Shown piece after piece: positions 15,894-24,459 of a stretch of DNA of 64,000 bases. Position 1 is the stretch's first letter; each line of letters opens with the position of its first letter. Below the pieces are notes generated by a model. That model did not search any database and had not been told where the DNA came from. It saw only the letters and a list, made by a program, of their open reading frames with translations. The position numbers and the translations under genes are program-made. Origin of the DNA: Galbibacter pacificus (GTDB lineage: Bacteria > Bacteroidota > Bacteroidia > Flavobacteriales > Flavobacteriaceae); the NCBI RefSeq assembly GCF_029603155.1, contig NZ_JAPMUA010000001.1:1-64000 (forward strand), read 5' to 3'.

Positions 15894-17000
15894 TTAATTA
15901 TAAACATATGTAGGCTTTTCGCCTAACGCTTTTAAGTGTTTAAAGTGCGAAATTATGGCTTTTCTTGTAGTTTTATACTCGTAATAAGGTAAATTAAACT
16001 CTTTTGCCGTTTCTCTAACAATTTTTGCAATATTTGTGTAATGTATATGGCTAATATTAGGAAAAATATGATGTTCTACCTGATGGTTTAAACCGCCAGT
16101 AAACCAGTTTACAATTTTATTTTTTGTAGAAAAATTGGTCGTAGTAAACAATTGGTGTATTGCCCATGTATTTTTTATGGTGCCCGTTTCATCGGGGATA
16201 AATGTGGTGGCTTCGTCTACAATATGGGCCAATTGAAATACAATACTTAAAATAAGCCCGGCGGTATAGTGCATTACAAAAAAGCCGATAAGGACTTTCC
16301 ACCAAGCAAGCTCTATAAAGAACATCGGGATTGCGATCCATACCATAATGTAGATAATTTTGGTAATGATGAGCACGCTCCATTCTTTGGCGGGGTTTGG
16401 GAATTTTCCGTAAGACAGCTTTCGTTTCATGTAGCGTCTCATTTGTTTAAAATCGGTCGTAATGGCCCAATTAAGCGTTAACAGCCCATAAAGAAAAACA
16501 GAATAGTAATGTTGAAATTTATGAAAACGCCTCCACTTTGAATGTTTGCTGAAGCGGATAATCCTTCCGGCATCCAAATCTTCATCGTGGCCGGGAATGT
16601 TTGTATAGGTATGGTGCAGTACATTGTGTTGTACCTTCCAGTTGTATACGTTTCCAGCAAGTATGTATATGCTTGCCCCCATTATTTTATTGATCCATTT
16701 TTTAGAAGAGTACGATCCGTGGTTGCCATCGTGCATGACATTCATTCCAACACCGGCCATTCCAATACCAATTACAATGGTGAGCAATAATTGTATCCAT
16801 TGGTTCATGTTGATGGTCAAAATTAAAAAATAAGGTGTAAGGAAAATGGCAAACATAATAGCCGTTTTTAGGTAAAGTTTCCAGTTTCCGGTTTTTTTAA
16901 TGTTTTTTTCCTTGAAATATAAATTGACCCTGGAATTTAAAGTTTTAAAAAACTTGGCAGGGTCTTTTCTCGAAAATTTAATTGTATTGTGCGTTTTCAT
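15894..17000 (-). CDS. Membrane fatty acid desaturase (acyl-CoA/acyl-lipid desaturase family)
   Basis: 368 residues. An integral-membrane di-iron desaturase with the three histidine boxes HDGNH (90-94), HNVLHH (125-130) and a C-terminal NHQVEHH, where Q replaces the first His as in front-end-type desaturases. Hydrophobic segments flank the boxes. There is no fused cytochrome b5 domain, so an external electron donor is needed. It probably adjusts membrane fluidity. The ATG at 17000 (MKTHNTIKFSRK) is preferred over one five codons upstream. The promoter box at 17057-17064 gives a leader of about 50 bases. Confidence 0.9.
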   Translation of the reverse strand: MKTHNTIKFSRKDPAKFFKTLNSRVNLYFKEKNIKKTGNWKLYLKTAIMFAIFLTPYFLILTINMNQWIQLLLTIVIGIGMAGVGMNVMHDGNHGSYSSKKWINKIMGASIYILAGNVYNWKVQHNVLHHTYTNIPGHDEDLDAGRIIRFSKHSKWRRFHKFQHYYSVFLYGLLTLNWAITTDFKQMRRYMKRKLSYGKFPNPAKEWSVLIITKIIYIMVWIAIPMFFIELAWWKVLIGFFVMHYTAGLILSIVFQLAHIVDEATTFIPDETGTIKNTWAIHQLFTTTNFSTKNKIVNWFTGGLNHQVEHHIFPNISHIHYTNIAKIVRETAKEFNLPYYEYKTTRKAIISHFKHLKALGEKPTYVYN

Positions 17001-17056
17001 AAATTGTTGTAACATTTATATCCTTCATCATTAAAAAACAAGGAATTGTAAGTTGA

Positions 17057-17064
17057 CAAAAATA
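17057..17064 (-). promoter_or_regulatory. -7 promoter element of the desaturase-aminotransferase unit
   Basis: Reads TATTTTTG on the minus strand (exact TAnnTTTG), diverging from the rsmG promoter 57 bases away. Confidence 0.58.
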
Positions 17065-17120
17065 GAAATAATAAAAGTGTCTAACGCTGTAAAAAGTTTA
17101 AAAGTGCATGTTTTATTGCC

Positions 17121-17128
17121 TATTTTTG
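17121..17128 (+). promoter_or_regulatory. -7 promoter element of rsmG
   Basis: TATTTTTG, an exact TAnnTTTG box, ends 18 bases before the ATG at 17146. It lies inside the N-terminal extension of the longest open frame (from 17053), which argues that the upstream start is not used. Confidence 0.62.
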
Positions 17129-17145
17129 TTAAAATTTTTAAAAAG

Positions 17146-17787
17146 ATGACTGCGCAAATTATTAAAAAATATTTTCCCTCAATTACTGACGATCAATTTG
17201 ATAAATTTAACGAACTCGAAAATTTATACAAAGATTGGAACAGTAAAATTAATGTAATTAGCAGGAAAGATATAGACGAATTGTATGTGCGCCATGTATT
17301 GCATTCTTTGGGAATAGCAAAAGTGCAGCCTTTTAATAGCGGCGCCGCTATTTTGGACGTAGGAACTGGCGGCGGTTTTCCCGGCATTCCTTTGGCTATT
17401 TTATTTCCCGAAGTAGAATTTATGTTAATCGATGCCATTGGCAAAAAAATTAATGTTGTTAACGAAGTAGTTGCAGGTTTGGGTCTGCAAAATGTTACCG
17501 CCGAACAAGTACGTGCCGAGAAGGTAAAAGAGCAGTTCGATTTTATTGTGAGCAGGGCCGTTACCAATATGCCTGATTTTGTGAAATGGGTTAAGGGAAA
17601 AACCAAGAAAGAATCCAACCACAGGTTGAAAAATGGTATTTTATACCTCAAAGGGGGGGATTTGTCTGAAGAATTAGCAGTATACCAAACTGCTAAAATA
17701 TTTAACCTTCCCGATTATTTTGATGAAGACTTTTTTGAAACCAAGAAAGTGGTGTACCTCCCTCTAAAATATACAGGAAAGAAATAG
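17146..17787 (+). CDS. rsmG: 16S rRNA (guanine-N7)-methyltransferase
   Basis: 213 residues, the normal length for RsmG (GidB), which methylates G527 of 16S rRNA. SAM-binding motif ILDVGTGGGFPGIPLAI and the conserved SRAV...LKGG elements are present. The start MTAQIIKKYFP is chosen over 17053 because of family length and because a promoter box lies between the two. The gene is divergent from the desaturase unit. Confidence 0.95.
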   Translation: MTAQIIKKYFPSITDDQFDKFNELENLYKDWNSKINVISRKDIDELYVRHVLHSLGIAKVQPFNSGAAILDVGTGGGFPGIPLAILFPEVEFMLIDAIGKKINVVNEVVAGLGLQNVTAEQVRAEKVKEQFDFIVSRAVTNMPDFVKWVKGKTKKESNHRLKNGILYLKGGDLSEELAVYQTAKIFNLPDYFDEDFFETKKVVYLPLKYTGKK

Positions 17788-17811
17788 GAATGTTTTTATA
17801 ATGATCTCAAT

Positions 17812-17847
17812 AAAAAATCGGCTCATAAACATAGGTTTAAGAGCCGA
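17812..17847 (-). terminator. Terminator of the small gene at 17889-18152
   Basis: CGGCTC (17819-17824) pairs with GAGCCG (17841-17846) with a 16-nt loop; the A run at 17812-17817 gives a T tract on the minus strand. A weaker U run lies further along the plus strand, so it may also act on rsmG transcripts. Confidence 0.7.
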
Positions 17848-17888
17848 AAAGAATATCTTTTTTTAGATAGCCGGTAACCGGGCTGACG

Positions 17889-18152
17889 TTAAATTTTCAG
17901 CATAGAATGGTATGTATATCTCCAACTTTTTAAGAAATGATGGAGATACTGCGCTTTACGGCTTAAAAAACTTGGTTTCGGTTTTTTTTGAAGCTTGTCT
18001 TCAAAGTCCTTTATTTTCCTGAGCAAAATGTTTTTGTTTTTGGCAATAAAGACCCGTTCTATTTCAGTTTCCTTTGCTTTTTTGTTGCTTGAGGTATCCA
18101 AAATAGAGTATTTAATGCTTAAAATACAACGTTTGTCATCTTCTTTCATCAT
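17889..18152 (-). CDS. Small hypothetical protein, very basic, cytoplasmic
   Basis: 87 residues (or 86 from the second Met). No signal peptide or membrane segment; many Lys/Arg and a probable helical character (KNKNILLRKIKDFEDKLQKK). I do not recognise the family. Support for being real: an exact promoter box 24 bases upstream (18176-18183), a terminator after its stop, and it fills the gap between rsmG and pruA without overlapping either. Confidence 0.62.
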   Translation of the reverse strand: MMKEDDKRCILSIKYSILDTSSNKKAKETEIERVFIAKNKNILLRKIKDFEDKLQKKPKPSFLSRKAQYLHHFLKSWRYTYHSMLKI

Positions 18153-18175
18153 GATTTTATTTTAAGTTTAATATT

Positions 18176-18183
18176 CAAATATA
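18176..18183 (-). promoter_or_regulatory. -7 promoter element of the small gene at 17889-18152
   Basis: Reads TATATTTG on the minus strand, an exact TAnnTTTG match, with a leader of about 15-20 bases before the ATG. Confidence 0.58.
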
Positions 18184-18284
18184 ACAAATATTTACATTAA
18201 AATTACATTTTGGTAACATTAAATTAACATTAAACTTATAAATAATTGATTTTAAACTAATTGAAGTTGTGTAGTTTGTAATCA

Positions 18285-18453
18285 ATCATGATTTATTGCC
18301 CGTTGAGATTAGTCAGGAGATTATGGGCGCATCATTTTCATCATTGGCGATCGATTGACATCACCTAGACATTCATCATTATGTCAAGACTAATAGCAGA
18401 TAAAATCAGTATTAAAAAAGAAAACCCTTGAAAAATTAATCTCAAGGGTTTTT
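18285..18453 (+). ncRNA. Candidate structured small RNA ending at a terminator
   Basis: This gene-free stretch holds nested inverted repeats: ATTAGTC (18308-18314) can pair with GACTAAT (18388-18394), and TTGACAT (18355-18361) with ATGTCAA (18381-18387), which directly abuts the outer arm. This would fold as a branched junction around the 40-nt segment 18315-18354. On the plus strand it runs into a strong terminator with a T tract (18422-18453). A near-consensus plus-strand box (TAGTTTG, one base short of TAnnTTTG) lies near 18272. No open frame is convincing. Strand and function are inferred. Confidence 0.35.
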
Positions 18454-18454
18454 A
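18415..18454. terminator. Bidirectional terminator downstream of pruA
   Basis: AAACCCTTG (18422-18430) pairs with CAAGGGTTT (18442-18450), preceded by an A run and followed by a T run. It ends pruA on the minus strand and could end a plus-strand RNA from 18285. Confidence 0.87.
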
Positions 18455-18475
18455 TGGTGATTATGTTCCTAGGGA

Positions 18476-20101
18476 TTATCCTAAAAACGGATATCTGTAA
18501 TCTACAGGGGTAACAAAAGTTTCCTTAATAAGCCTTGGCGATACCCAACGCAATAAGTTTTGAGATGATCCTGCTTTGTCGTTGGTTCCAGATGCCCTGG
18601 CGCCACCAAAAGGCTGTTGGCCAACTACCGCGCCTGTAGGTTTGTCGTTTATATAGAAATTTCCAGCACAGTTTTCGAGTGCTCTTGTTGCTTCTTCAAT
18701 AGTGTACCTATCTGAAGAAAAAACAGCACCTGTTAATCCATACTCGGAAGTGTTGTCTACAAGTTCTAAGGTTTCGCTCCACTTTTTGTCTTCATATACA
18801 TAAACGGTAACAACGGGCCCAAAAAGTTCTGTTGTCATGGTTTTGTACTGTGGATCGGTTGTAACGATAACTGTTGGGTGCACAAAGTACCCTTTGGATT
18901 TATCATAGGTACCACCTACGTAAATTTCTGCTTCGCTGTCTTTTTTGGCTTGGTCTATATAGCTTGCAAGTTTATCAAAAGAGCCTTCATGGATTACAGC
19001 AGTAATAAAGTTCTCCATGTTGTTGGGAGCTCCAATCTTGAAAGATTCCACATCTGCTTTTACATAATCCAGAATTTCAGTTGCAATAGATTTTGGCAGA
19101 TAGACCCTTGAGGCAGCGCTACATTTTTGTCCTTGAAATTCAAAAGCACCACGTGTAATAGCTGTGGCTACTTGTTTTGGGTTTGCAGATGGATGTGCAA
19201 CAATAAAATCTTTTCCACCTGTTTCACCAACAATTCTAGGATATGTTTTGTAGGTGTCGATGTTGTCCCCGATTTTTTTCCAGATACCTTTAAATACCTT
19301 GGTTGAACCTGTAAAGTGTATTCCTGCAAAATCTGGACTGGCCAAAACGGTATTGGTAATCATTTCGGGGTCGCCATATACTACATTGATTACCCCGTCT
19401 GGTAATCCGGCTTCTTTAAATATATCTACAATAATTTTTGCAGAATAGATTTGGCTATCGCTTGGTTTCCAAACAACAACATTCCCCATCATGGCAGCAC
19501 TGGCTGGTAAATTTCCAGCAATAGCTGTAAAGTTGAACGGCGTTACGGCATATACAAATCCTTCCAAAGGCCTGTATTCCACACGGTTCCATATGCCTTC
19601 GTCTGACTCTGGCTGATCGTCGTAGATTTTTGCCATGTACTCGATGTTGAATTTCAAGAAGTCGATCAACTCACAAGCCGAATCGATTTCGGCCTGATGG
19701 ATGTTTTTAGACTGAGCTATCATTGTAGCGGCATTTATTTTGGCCCTGTACGGACCTGCAATTAAATCTGCTGCTTTTAAAAAAATAGCTGCCCGTTGTT
19801 CCCAACTTAGGGCGGCCCATTTTTTTCGGGCTTCTAGATTGTTTGCAATTGCCTTTTCAACATGAGATTTTTCGGCCAAATGGTACTGCCCCACTATATG
19901 TTGGTGGTCGTGAGGAGGAGATAAAGGCTTGGTATTGCCTGTTTTTATTTCCTCGCTGCCAATGTAAAGTGGAACATCAACTTTGCTGTTGAAAAATTCA
20001 TCATACTGTTTTAATACAGCCTCTCTTTCTGGGGAGCCCGGCGCATAAGTTTTAACGGGTTCGTTAACTGCCGCAGGGACATGAAAAAAGCCTTTTCCCA
20101 T
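18476..20101 (-). CDS. pruA: L-glutamate gamma-semialdehyde dehydrogenase (1-pyrroline-5-carboxylate dehydrogenase)
   Basis: 541 residues. It oxidises glutamate semialdehyde to glutamate with NAD+, the second step of proline catabolism. Aldehyde dehydrogenase motifs: FTGSTKVF, GETGGKD with catalytic E293, and GQKCSAASR with nucleophile C327. The length and N-terminus (MGKGFFHVPAAVNEPVK) match stand-alone P5C dehydrogenases. The frame is open to 20134, but an exact promoter box at 20132-20139 predicts transcription start near 20125, making the MGKG start best. No proline dehydrogenase gene is in the window. Confidence 0.96.
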   Translation of the reverse strand: MGKGFFHVPAAVNEPVKTYAPGSPEREAVLKQYDEFFNSKVDVPLYIGSEEIKTGNTKPLSPPHDHQHIVGQYHLAEKSHVEKAIANNLEARKKWAALSWEQRAAIFLKAADLIAGPYRAKINAATMIAQSKNIHQAEIDSACELIDFLKFNIEYMAKIYDDQPESDEGIWNRVEYRPLEGFVYAVTPFNFTAIAGNLPASAAMMGNVVVWKPSDSQIYSAKIIVDIFKEAGLPDGVINVVYGDPEMITNTVLASPDFAGIHFTGSTKVFKGIWKKIGDNIDTYKTYPRIVGETGGKDFIVAHPSANPKQVATAITRGAFEFQGQKCSAASRVYLPKSIATEILDYVKADVESFKIGAPNNMENFITAVIHEGSFDKLASYIDQAKKDSEAEIYVGGTYDKSKGYFVHPTVIVTTDPQYKTMTTELFGPVVTVYVYEDKKWSETLELVDNTSEYGLTGAVFSSDRYTIEEATRALENCAGNFYINDKPTGAVVGQQPFGGARASGTNDKAGSSQNLLRWVSPRLIKETFVTPVDYRYPFLG

Positions 20102-20131
20102 ACTTTTTGATTTAAACATTAAATTTGCCCC

Positions 20132-20139
20132 CAAAGGTA
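20132..20139 (-). promoter_or_regulatory. -7 promoter element of pruA
   Basis: Reads TACCTTTG on the minus strand, an exact TAnnTTTG box, about 31 bases upstream of the chosen pruA ATG. Confidence 0.6.
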
Positions 20140-20188
20140 CTAAATGCCATAGGGTTTAAAAAGTAAAATTGTGTTAAAGGAGATTTCT

Positions 20189-20575
20189 TTAATTCAAGGC
20201 AAAAGGAGCGTGTAATTTAAAAGTAGGGATAATTACCCTAAAGCGTCTCGTGGAAGTAAAGTTTACCATATTATAATGACCCCGCATGGCCCCGATGGGC
20301 GATGTTAACAAACAGCCAGAGCTATAGGTGTGGGATTCGCCGGGTTTTAAAACCGGTTTTTTGCCAATAACGCCATCGCCGTCTACTATCTCGACTTCGT
20401 TGAGGGCATCAAATATTTGCCAGTGCCTTGAAGTAAGCTGTACAGAGTCTTTGCTTTGGTTTTCAATGGTAATCTTGTAACCAAAAGCATAGTGCATTTT
20501 ATAGTTCTTGAAGAAAGTTCCTTCAAAACTGGTTTTTACAGTAATCTTTATGCCTTTGGTTATTTGTGTAATCAT
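20189..20575 (-). CDS. apaG: Co2+/Mg2+ efflux-associated protein ApaG
   Basis: 128 residues, the usual ApaG length: a single fibronectin-III-like beta domain. Family signatures GDGVIGKKPVLKPGE and CLLTSPIGAMRGHY are present. The biochemical role is not settled; mutants in enterobacteria affect divalent cation resistance. It starts two bases after the stop of the DUF3667 gene, so the two are translated from one transcript. Confidence 0.94.
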   Translation of the reverse strand: MITQITKGIKITVKTSFEGTFFKNYKMHYAFGYKITIENQSKDSVQLTSRHWQIFDALNEVEIVDGDGVIGKKPVLKPGESHTYSSGCLLTSPIGAMRGHYNMVNFTSTRRFRVIIPTFKLHAPFALN

Positions 20576-20577
20576 AG

Positions 20578-21669
20578 TTAATAAGTGAGTGCACTTACAA
20601 ATAAAATCATGGAAAACGAAAACAAGGCTAAAATAAGAAAAATAGTATTAAGATATATAAATTTAACAATTGTTTTGAATCTTTTCTCCTTGTAAAAGCC
20701 TCGCATTGATTTATATAGATAAAGCAGGAATACTATTAAGGCTATCCAATGAAGGTTTATATTGAAAAACCATTTTATAAGGAAGGTTATAATGAGCAAG
20801 AGGATGAAAAGGGTTTGTGTATGAAAGCTGAAAATTAAATGGTCTATGTAGTAAAACTTCCGCTTTGGGTAAACCAGCCATATAAAAATTGAAAAAACGG
20901 GCAGGTAAAAGAAGATTACAAATGGTAGCTTTGAAACCAGATTTTCAAAAAAACTCCCCGGATGATGATAAGATTTATATGAGCTTTTTGCAATGCTGAA
21001 AGCAGTTTTGTTTTCTAGGGTGCTCTCTATTTTTAAGCGTGAAAGTGCATCTTCGTACTGACGGTATTTTTTTGCCTGTATACCATTAAAAAAATATACT
21101 GTTTTATCGTATATGGTATTGAACATAGGTTTTTGTTCAAGTTCGGCAAAATAGGCTTTTGGGTCGAGGTCTAAATTGTCGTTTTTTTCTTTAGGACTGT
21201 ATTTTGTTATTAGAGAGTCTATTAAAGCCGTATCCTCTTTATTTGTGCTGGCATCTTTTATTTGCTGAAGCGTTGTTTCAATATGTAAACTGTCCTGAAG
21301 GAGCTCGTTGTTCCAAAACTCGTCAATACTGCTAAAGTCGCTATTGTAGCTTATCATCAGAAAATATAAAATGGTAATGCTGAAAAAGAATCGGAAAGGG
21401 TTGGTGTAGGTGGCTCTTTTTCCCTTTATAAATTCTGATGTAATTTTTCCTGGTCTTAAAATAAGTGCGGTAAGCGTTTTCCTCAGCTTTGAGTCATAAG
21501 AGAAAACGCTGCCCATTAACTCCTCGATTATGTCGAAAACAGAAATCTTTTTGGTGCTGTTTAATTGTCCGCAATTTGGGCAAAAACGATCGCTGCTTTC
21601 AAGGGGGATTTTACAATTAAGGCATTGTGTTCCCCTGTATTTTAACTCAGACCGGGTTGTGTTGTCCAT
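20578..21669 (-). CDS. DUF3667 family membrane protein with N-terminal zinc ribbon
   Basis: 363 residues. An intact zinc ribbon (CLNCKIPLESSDRFCPNCG, residues 16-34) is followed by a conserved cytoplasmic segment with LMGSVFSYDSKLRKT and LRPGKITSEFIKGKRATYTN, then about five membrane segments. This arrangement is that of DUF3667, an uncharacterised Bacteroidota family. It is sandwiched with tiny gaps between the T9SS plug gene (14 bases upstream) and apaG (2 bases downstream) on the same strand. Confidence 0.85.
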   Translation of the reverse strand: MDNTTRSELKYRGTQCLNCKIPLESSDRFCPNCGQLNSTKKISVFDIIEELMGSVFSYDSKLRKTLTALILRPGKITSEFIKGKRATYTNPFRFFFSITILYFLMISYNSDFSSIDEFWNNELLQDSLHIETTLQQIKDASTNKEDTALIDSLITKYSPKEKNDNLDLDPKAYFAELEQKPMFNTIYDKTVYFFNGIQAKKYRQYEDALSRLKIESTLENKTAFSIAKSSYKSYHHPGSFFENLVSKLPFVIFFYLPVFSIFIWLVYPKRKFYYIDHLIFSFHTQTLFILLLIITFLIKWFFNINLHWIALIVFLLYLYKSMRGFYKEKRFKTIVKFIYLNTIFLILALFSFSMILFVSALTY

Positions 21670-21683
21670 ATAATGAATAGGTG

Positions 21684-22940
21684 TTAGTTGGAAATATCTG
21701 TGGATGAGGCACTTCCTATGCCAATAATGCTGTCGTAATTGTTGCCAAATTCACGGTAGTAAACTAAAATGGTATAAGTGTTTTCGGTTTGCCAAAAATT
21801 TCCGCAGATAAAGTTGAGGTCGGTAATGCCTTCGCCGTTTACTTTTACAAATTTATAGTTGTAAAAACCTTGTTTTAATAAAATAGCCGTATTGAGCGTA
21901 TTGGTTTCTTCGTTAAACTTGAGCAGGTTCTCATCTGTTAGGGCGTAATTGTTAAATTTTCCATAGACATATATTTTGTCCAGCCCAATGGTGTTGTTAT
22001 ATTCCAGGCTAAAGCGTATAAAAGAATAATCGGCTTCGTGGTCGGGGTTTTGGCCGGTGCCATCAATACTCCTAATATAAAAGTCGCCATTAATGTCAGG
22101 GTTGTATGTATAAGGTTTGTCCTTTCTTATTTCGTTGGTATAAAGGTAATGGTTGTACCTATTGGTAAGCTTCACTTTTGCAATGCTGTTATTTGCAACC
22201 CTGATTTCTTTGGTGTCGAACCAAAAATATTCGTTCCCCCCTTCAAAAGTGGCTTCTTTATCGTATTTGTATATTAGTTGGTTTCCTGAGATAAACTGGG
22301 GTTTTAGCCCTGTAATCATGGTAGAGAAGTTGCTGTTTTTTATAAGGGCGACTTTAACTTCCTGTTGTGGGTTTACAAGTTCATAATCTGGTGAATTAAT
22401 AAAAAACTCCAAGCGTTGGGCCTTGTCGATAATGTCAAAATTACGGGATCTCTTGGTAACCGCACCTACTTGGACAAGCTCTTTGTAAACAGCAAAACGT
22501 CGCGAAAATATAACTTCACCGGTATTGTCTACAACTTTTAAAATATAATTTCCAGTTACCTTAAACTTAGTTTGCTGGTTGGGGAGCGTTAACTTATAAT
22601 TAGTGTAAGGTTGAATGGTGGAGAGCGAGTTTTGGTAGCGCATGATACGCTGGTCGTCGATTCCGTCTAGAAATTGAGACTTTAAAAGCTTGGACGGGGA
22701 CCAATTATAATTGCAGTGTTCAATTTTATAATAATAATCTTTCTCGTCGGCATACAGATCATCAAAGGTCAAATTAACGCTTTCCCCTATTTTTACAATA
22801 GGAAATTGATCGCCTTCATAGCTCGATTTAAACACGATTGATTTAATATTTGCCGGGGGGGCTATTTCTTTTTGAACTTGTGCCGTGCATATATTGCCCA
22901 ATAACAAAATAAAAGCGAAAACCTTATAGTTGAAAATCAT
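21684..22940 (-). CDS. Type IX secretion system plug protein (DUF5103 family)
   Basis: 418 residues with a signal peptide (NICTAQ) and no membrane anchor after it. The pattern (PPANIKSIVF, FDDLYADEKDYYYKIEHCNY, NRYNHYLYTNEIRKDKPYTYNP) is that of DUF5103, now recognised as the periplasmic Plug that closes the SprA translocon of type IX secretion when no substrate is present. It heads a minus-strand unit with the DUF3667 protein and apaG. A near-consensus promoter (TATCTTTA on the minus strand, near 22964-22971) lies upstream. Together with porT it shows the host has T9SS. Confidence 0.85.
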   Translation of the reverse strand: MIFNYKVFAFILLLGNICTAQVQKEIAPPANIKSIVFKSSYEGDQFPIVKIGESVNLTFDDLYADEKDYYYKIEHCNYNWSPSKLLKSQFLDGIDDQRIMRYQNSLSTIQPYTNYKLTLPNQQTKFKVTGNYILKVVDNTGEVIFSRRFAVYKELVQVGAVTKRSRNFDIIDKAQRLEFFINSPDYELVNPQQEVKVALIKNSNFSTMITGLKPQFISGNQLIYKYDKEATFEGGNEYFWFDTKEIRVANNSIAKVKLTNRYNHYLYTNEIRKDKPYTYNPDINGDFYIRSIDGTGQNPDHEADYSFIRFSLEYNNTIGLDKIYVYGKFNNYALTDENLLKFNEETNTLNTAILLKQGFYNYKFVKVNGEGITDLNFICGNFWQTENTYTILVYYREFGNNYDSIIGIGSASSTDISN

Positions 22941-23053
22941 TGTCGTTGTCCATTGTTTGGGCTAAAGATACACAAAATACCAACTGTGTTGGTGTTGATT
23001 GTTAAAGCACTGAAAAATATAGGTTTTTATTATGCGAACTATGTTTTAATTAT

Positions 23054-23061
23054 TAAATTTG
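23054..23061 (+). promoter_or_regulatory. -7 promoter element of the nqr operon
   Basis: TAAATTTG, an exact TAnnTTTG box, 40 bases upstream of the nqrA ATG. No clear TTG at the -33 position. Confidence 0.6.
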
Positions 23062-23101
23062 CACGAATTTTTGAGTTAACTAATTTCATTAGATAGATAG
23101 C

Positions 23102-24445
23102 ATGTCAAACGACATTAAGATTAGAAAAGGCTTAGATATTAAGCTGAAAGGCGAGGCGGAAAAACTAGTTTCTGATGCGCCAAGATCTAAAAACTTCGCT
23201 ATTAAGCCTACCGATTTTCATGGTGTTACGCCAAAAATGGTTATCAAGGAAGGTGAGTCTGTTAAGGCCGGAGATACTATTTTTTATTCAAAGTACAGCG
23301 ACAGGGTGAAGTTTGTTTCGCCCGTTAGCGGAACTTTGAAAGAAATCCGAAGAGGGGCAAAACGAAGAATTTTAGAGGTCGTAATCGAAGCTGATTCAGC
23401 CGACACTTACAAGGAATTTGGTCAAAAGGACGTTGAAAAAATGTCTGGAGATGAAGTAAAGGAGCATTTGCTGGAAGGCGGATGTTGGCCATTCATCAAA
23501 CAAAGGCCATACGATATTGTGGCAAACCCGGAAGATACCCCCAAAGCAATCTTTATTTCAGGGCTTTCAACGGCGCCATTGGCTGCCGATGTTGAGTTTG
23601 TCCTGGAAAAAAGAAAAGAAGAGTTTCAGTTCGGGCTTCAGGCAATATCGAAACTTACCACAGGCAAAACCCACCTCTGCGTAGACAAAAAGTCCGCTTC
23701 GTTTTTAAACGAAGTAAAGGGCGTTCAGCTGCACACGGTTTCAGGCCCCCATCCTGCCGGGAATGTTGGTGTTCAAATTCACCACATAGATCCCATTAAT
23801 TCAGGAGAGCGCGTTTGGGTTGTAAGCCCGGAAGATGTGGCAATTATAGGCTCCTTTTTTAAAACAGGAAAGTTCGATGCCACCCGTGTTGTTGCCGTAG
23901 CAGGGACCGAAGCTCCAAAAGCACAGTATTTCAGGTTTAAAATAGGTACTAATGTAAAAGAGATTATAGGTCAGGTACCGGCTAATGTCCGTATTATCAG
24001 TGGAGATGTACTTACCGGAGATAGAATATCTAACGATGGTTTTGTTGGTTATTACAGTAGCATAATTTCCCTAATTCCAGAAGGAAATACCTATAGAATG
24101 TTTGGATGGTTGCCTTTTAAAGACAACAATATCCCAAGTATGTCCAAAACTTCTTTGTCTTGGCTGTTCCCGAATAAAAAATATAAGGTGGACACCAATT
24201 TAAACGGCGAAGAAAGGGCATTGGTTGTTACAGGGGAGATGGAGAAAGTAATGCCAATGGACATATATCCAATGCAACTTCTTAAAGAATGTATGGTATT
24301 AAATATAGAGAAAATGGAAAATCTGGGGATCCATGAAGTGGCTCCCGAAGATTTTGCATTGGTAGACTATGTTAATACTTCTAAGCTTGAAGCACAAGCC
24401 ATTATCAGGGAAGCTTTAGATGTAATGATAAAAGAAGTTGGTTAA
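23102..24445 (+). CDS. nqrA: Na+-translocating NADH:quinone reductase subunit A
   Basis: 447 residues, full length. NqrA is the peripheral cytoplasmic subunit of Na+-NQR. Family features include the lead RKGLDIKLKGEAE, the early barrel-sandwich segment VSPVSGTLKEIRRGAKRR and the FIKQRPYD motif. First gene of nqrABCDEF; nqrB follows after 14 bases. Confidence 0.97.
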   Translation: MSNDIKIRKGLDIKLKGEAEKLVSDAPRSKNFAIKPTDFHGVTPKMVIKEGESVKAGDTIFYSKYSDRVKFVSPVSGTLKEIRRGAKRRILEVVIEADSADTYKEFGQKDVEKMSGDEVKEHLLEGGCWPFIKQRPYDIVANPEDTPKAIFISGLSTAPLAADVEFVLEKRKEEFQFGLQAISKLTTGKTHLCVDKKSASFLNEVKGVQLHTVSGPHPAGNVGVQIHHIDPINSGERVWVVSPEDVAIIGSFFKTGKFDATRVVAVAGTEAPKAQYFRFKIGTNVKEIIGQVPANVRIISGDVLTGDRISNDGFVGYYSSIISLIPEGNTYRMFGWLPFKDNNIPSMSKTSLSWLFPNKKYKVDTNLNGEERALVVTGEMEKVMPMDIYPMQLLKECMVLNIEKMENLGIHEVAPEDFALVDYVNTSKLEAQAIIREALDVMIKEVG

Positions 24446-24459
24446 ATAAAACGTAAGAT

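Noticed and set aside
18288..18368. 26-codon frame inside the candidate small RNA (HHFHHW region)
   Set aside because: His-rich short frame crosses the predicted RNA stems and has no promoter at a suitable distance.
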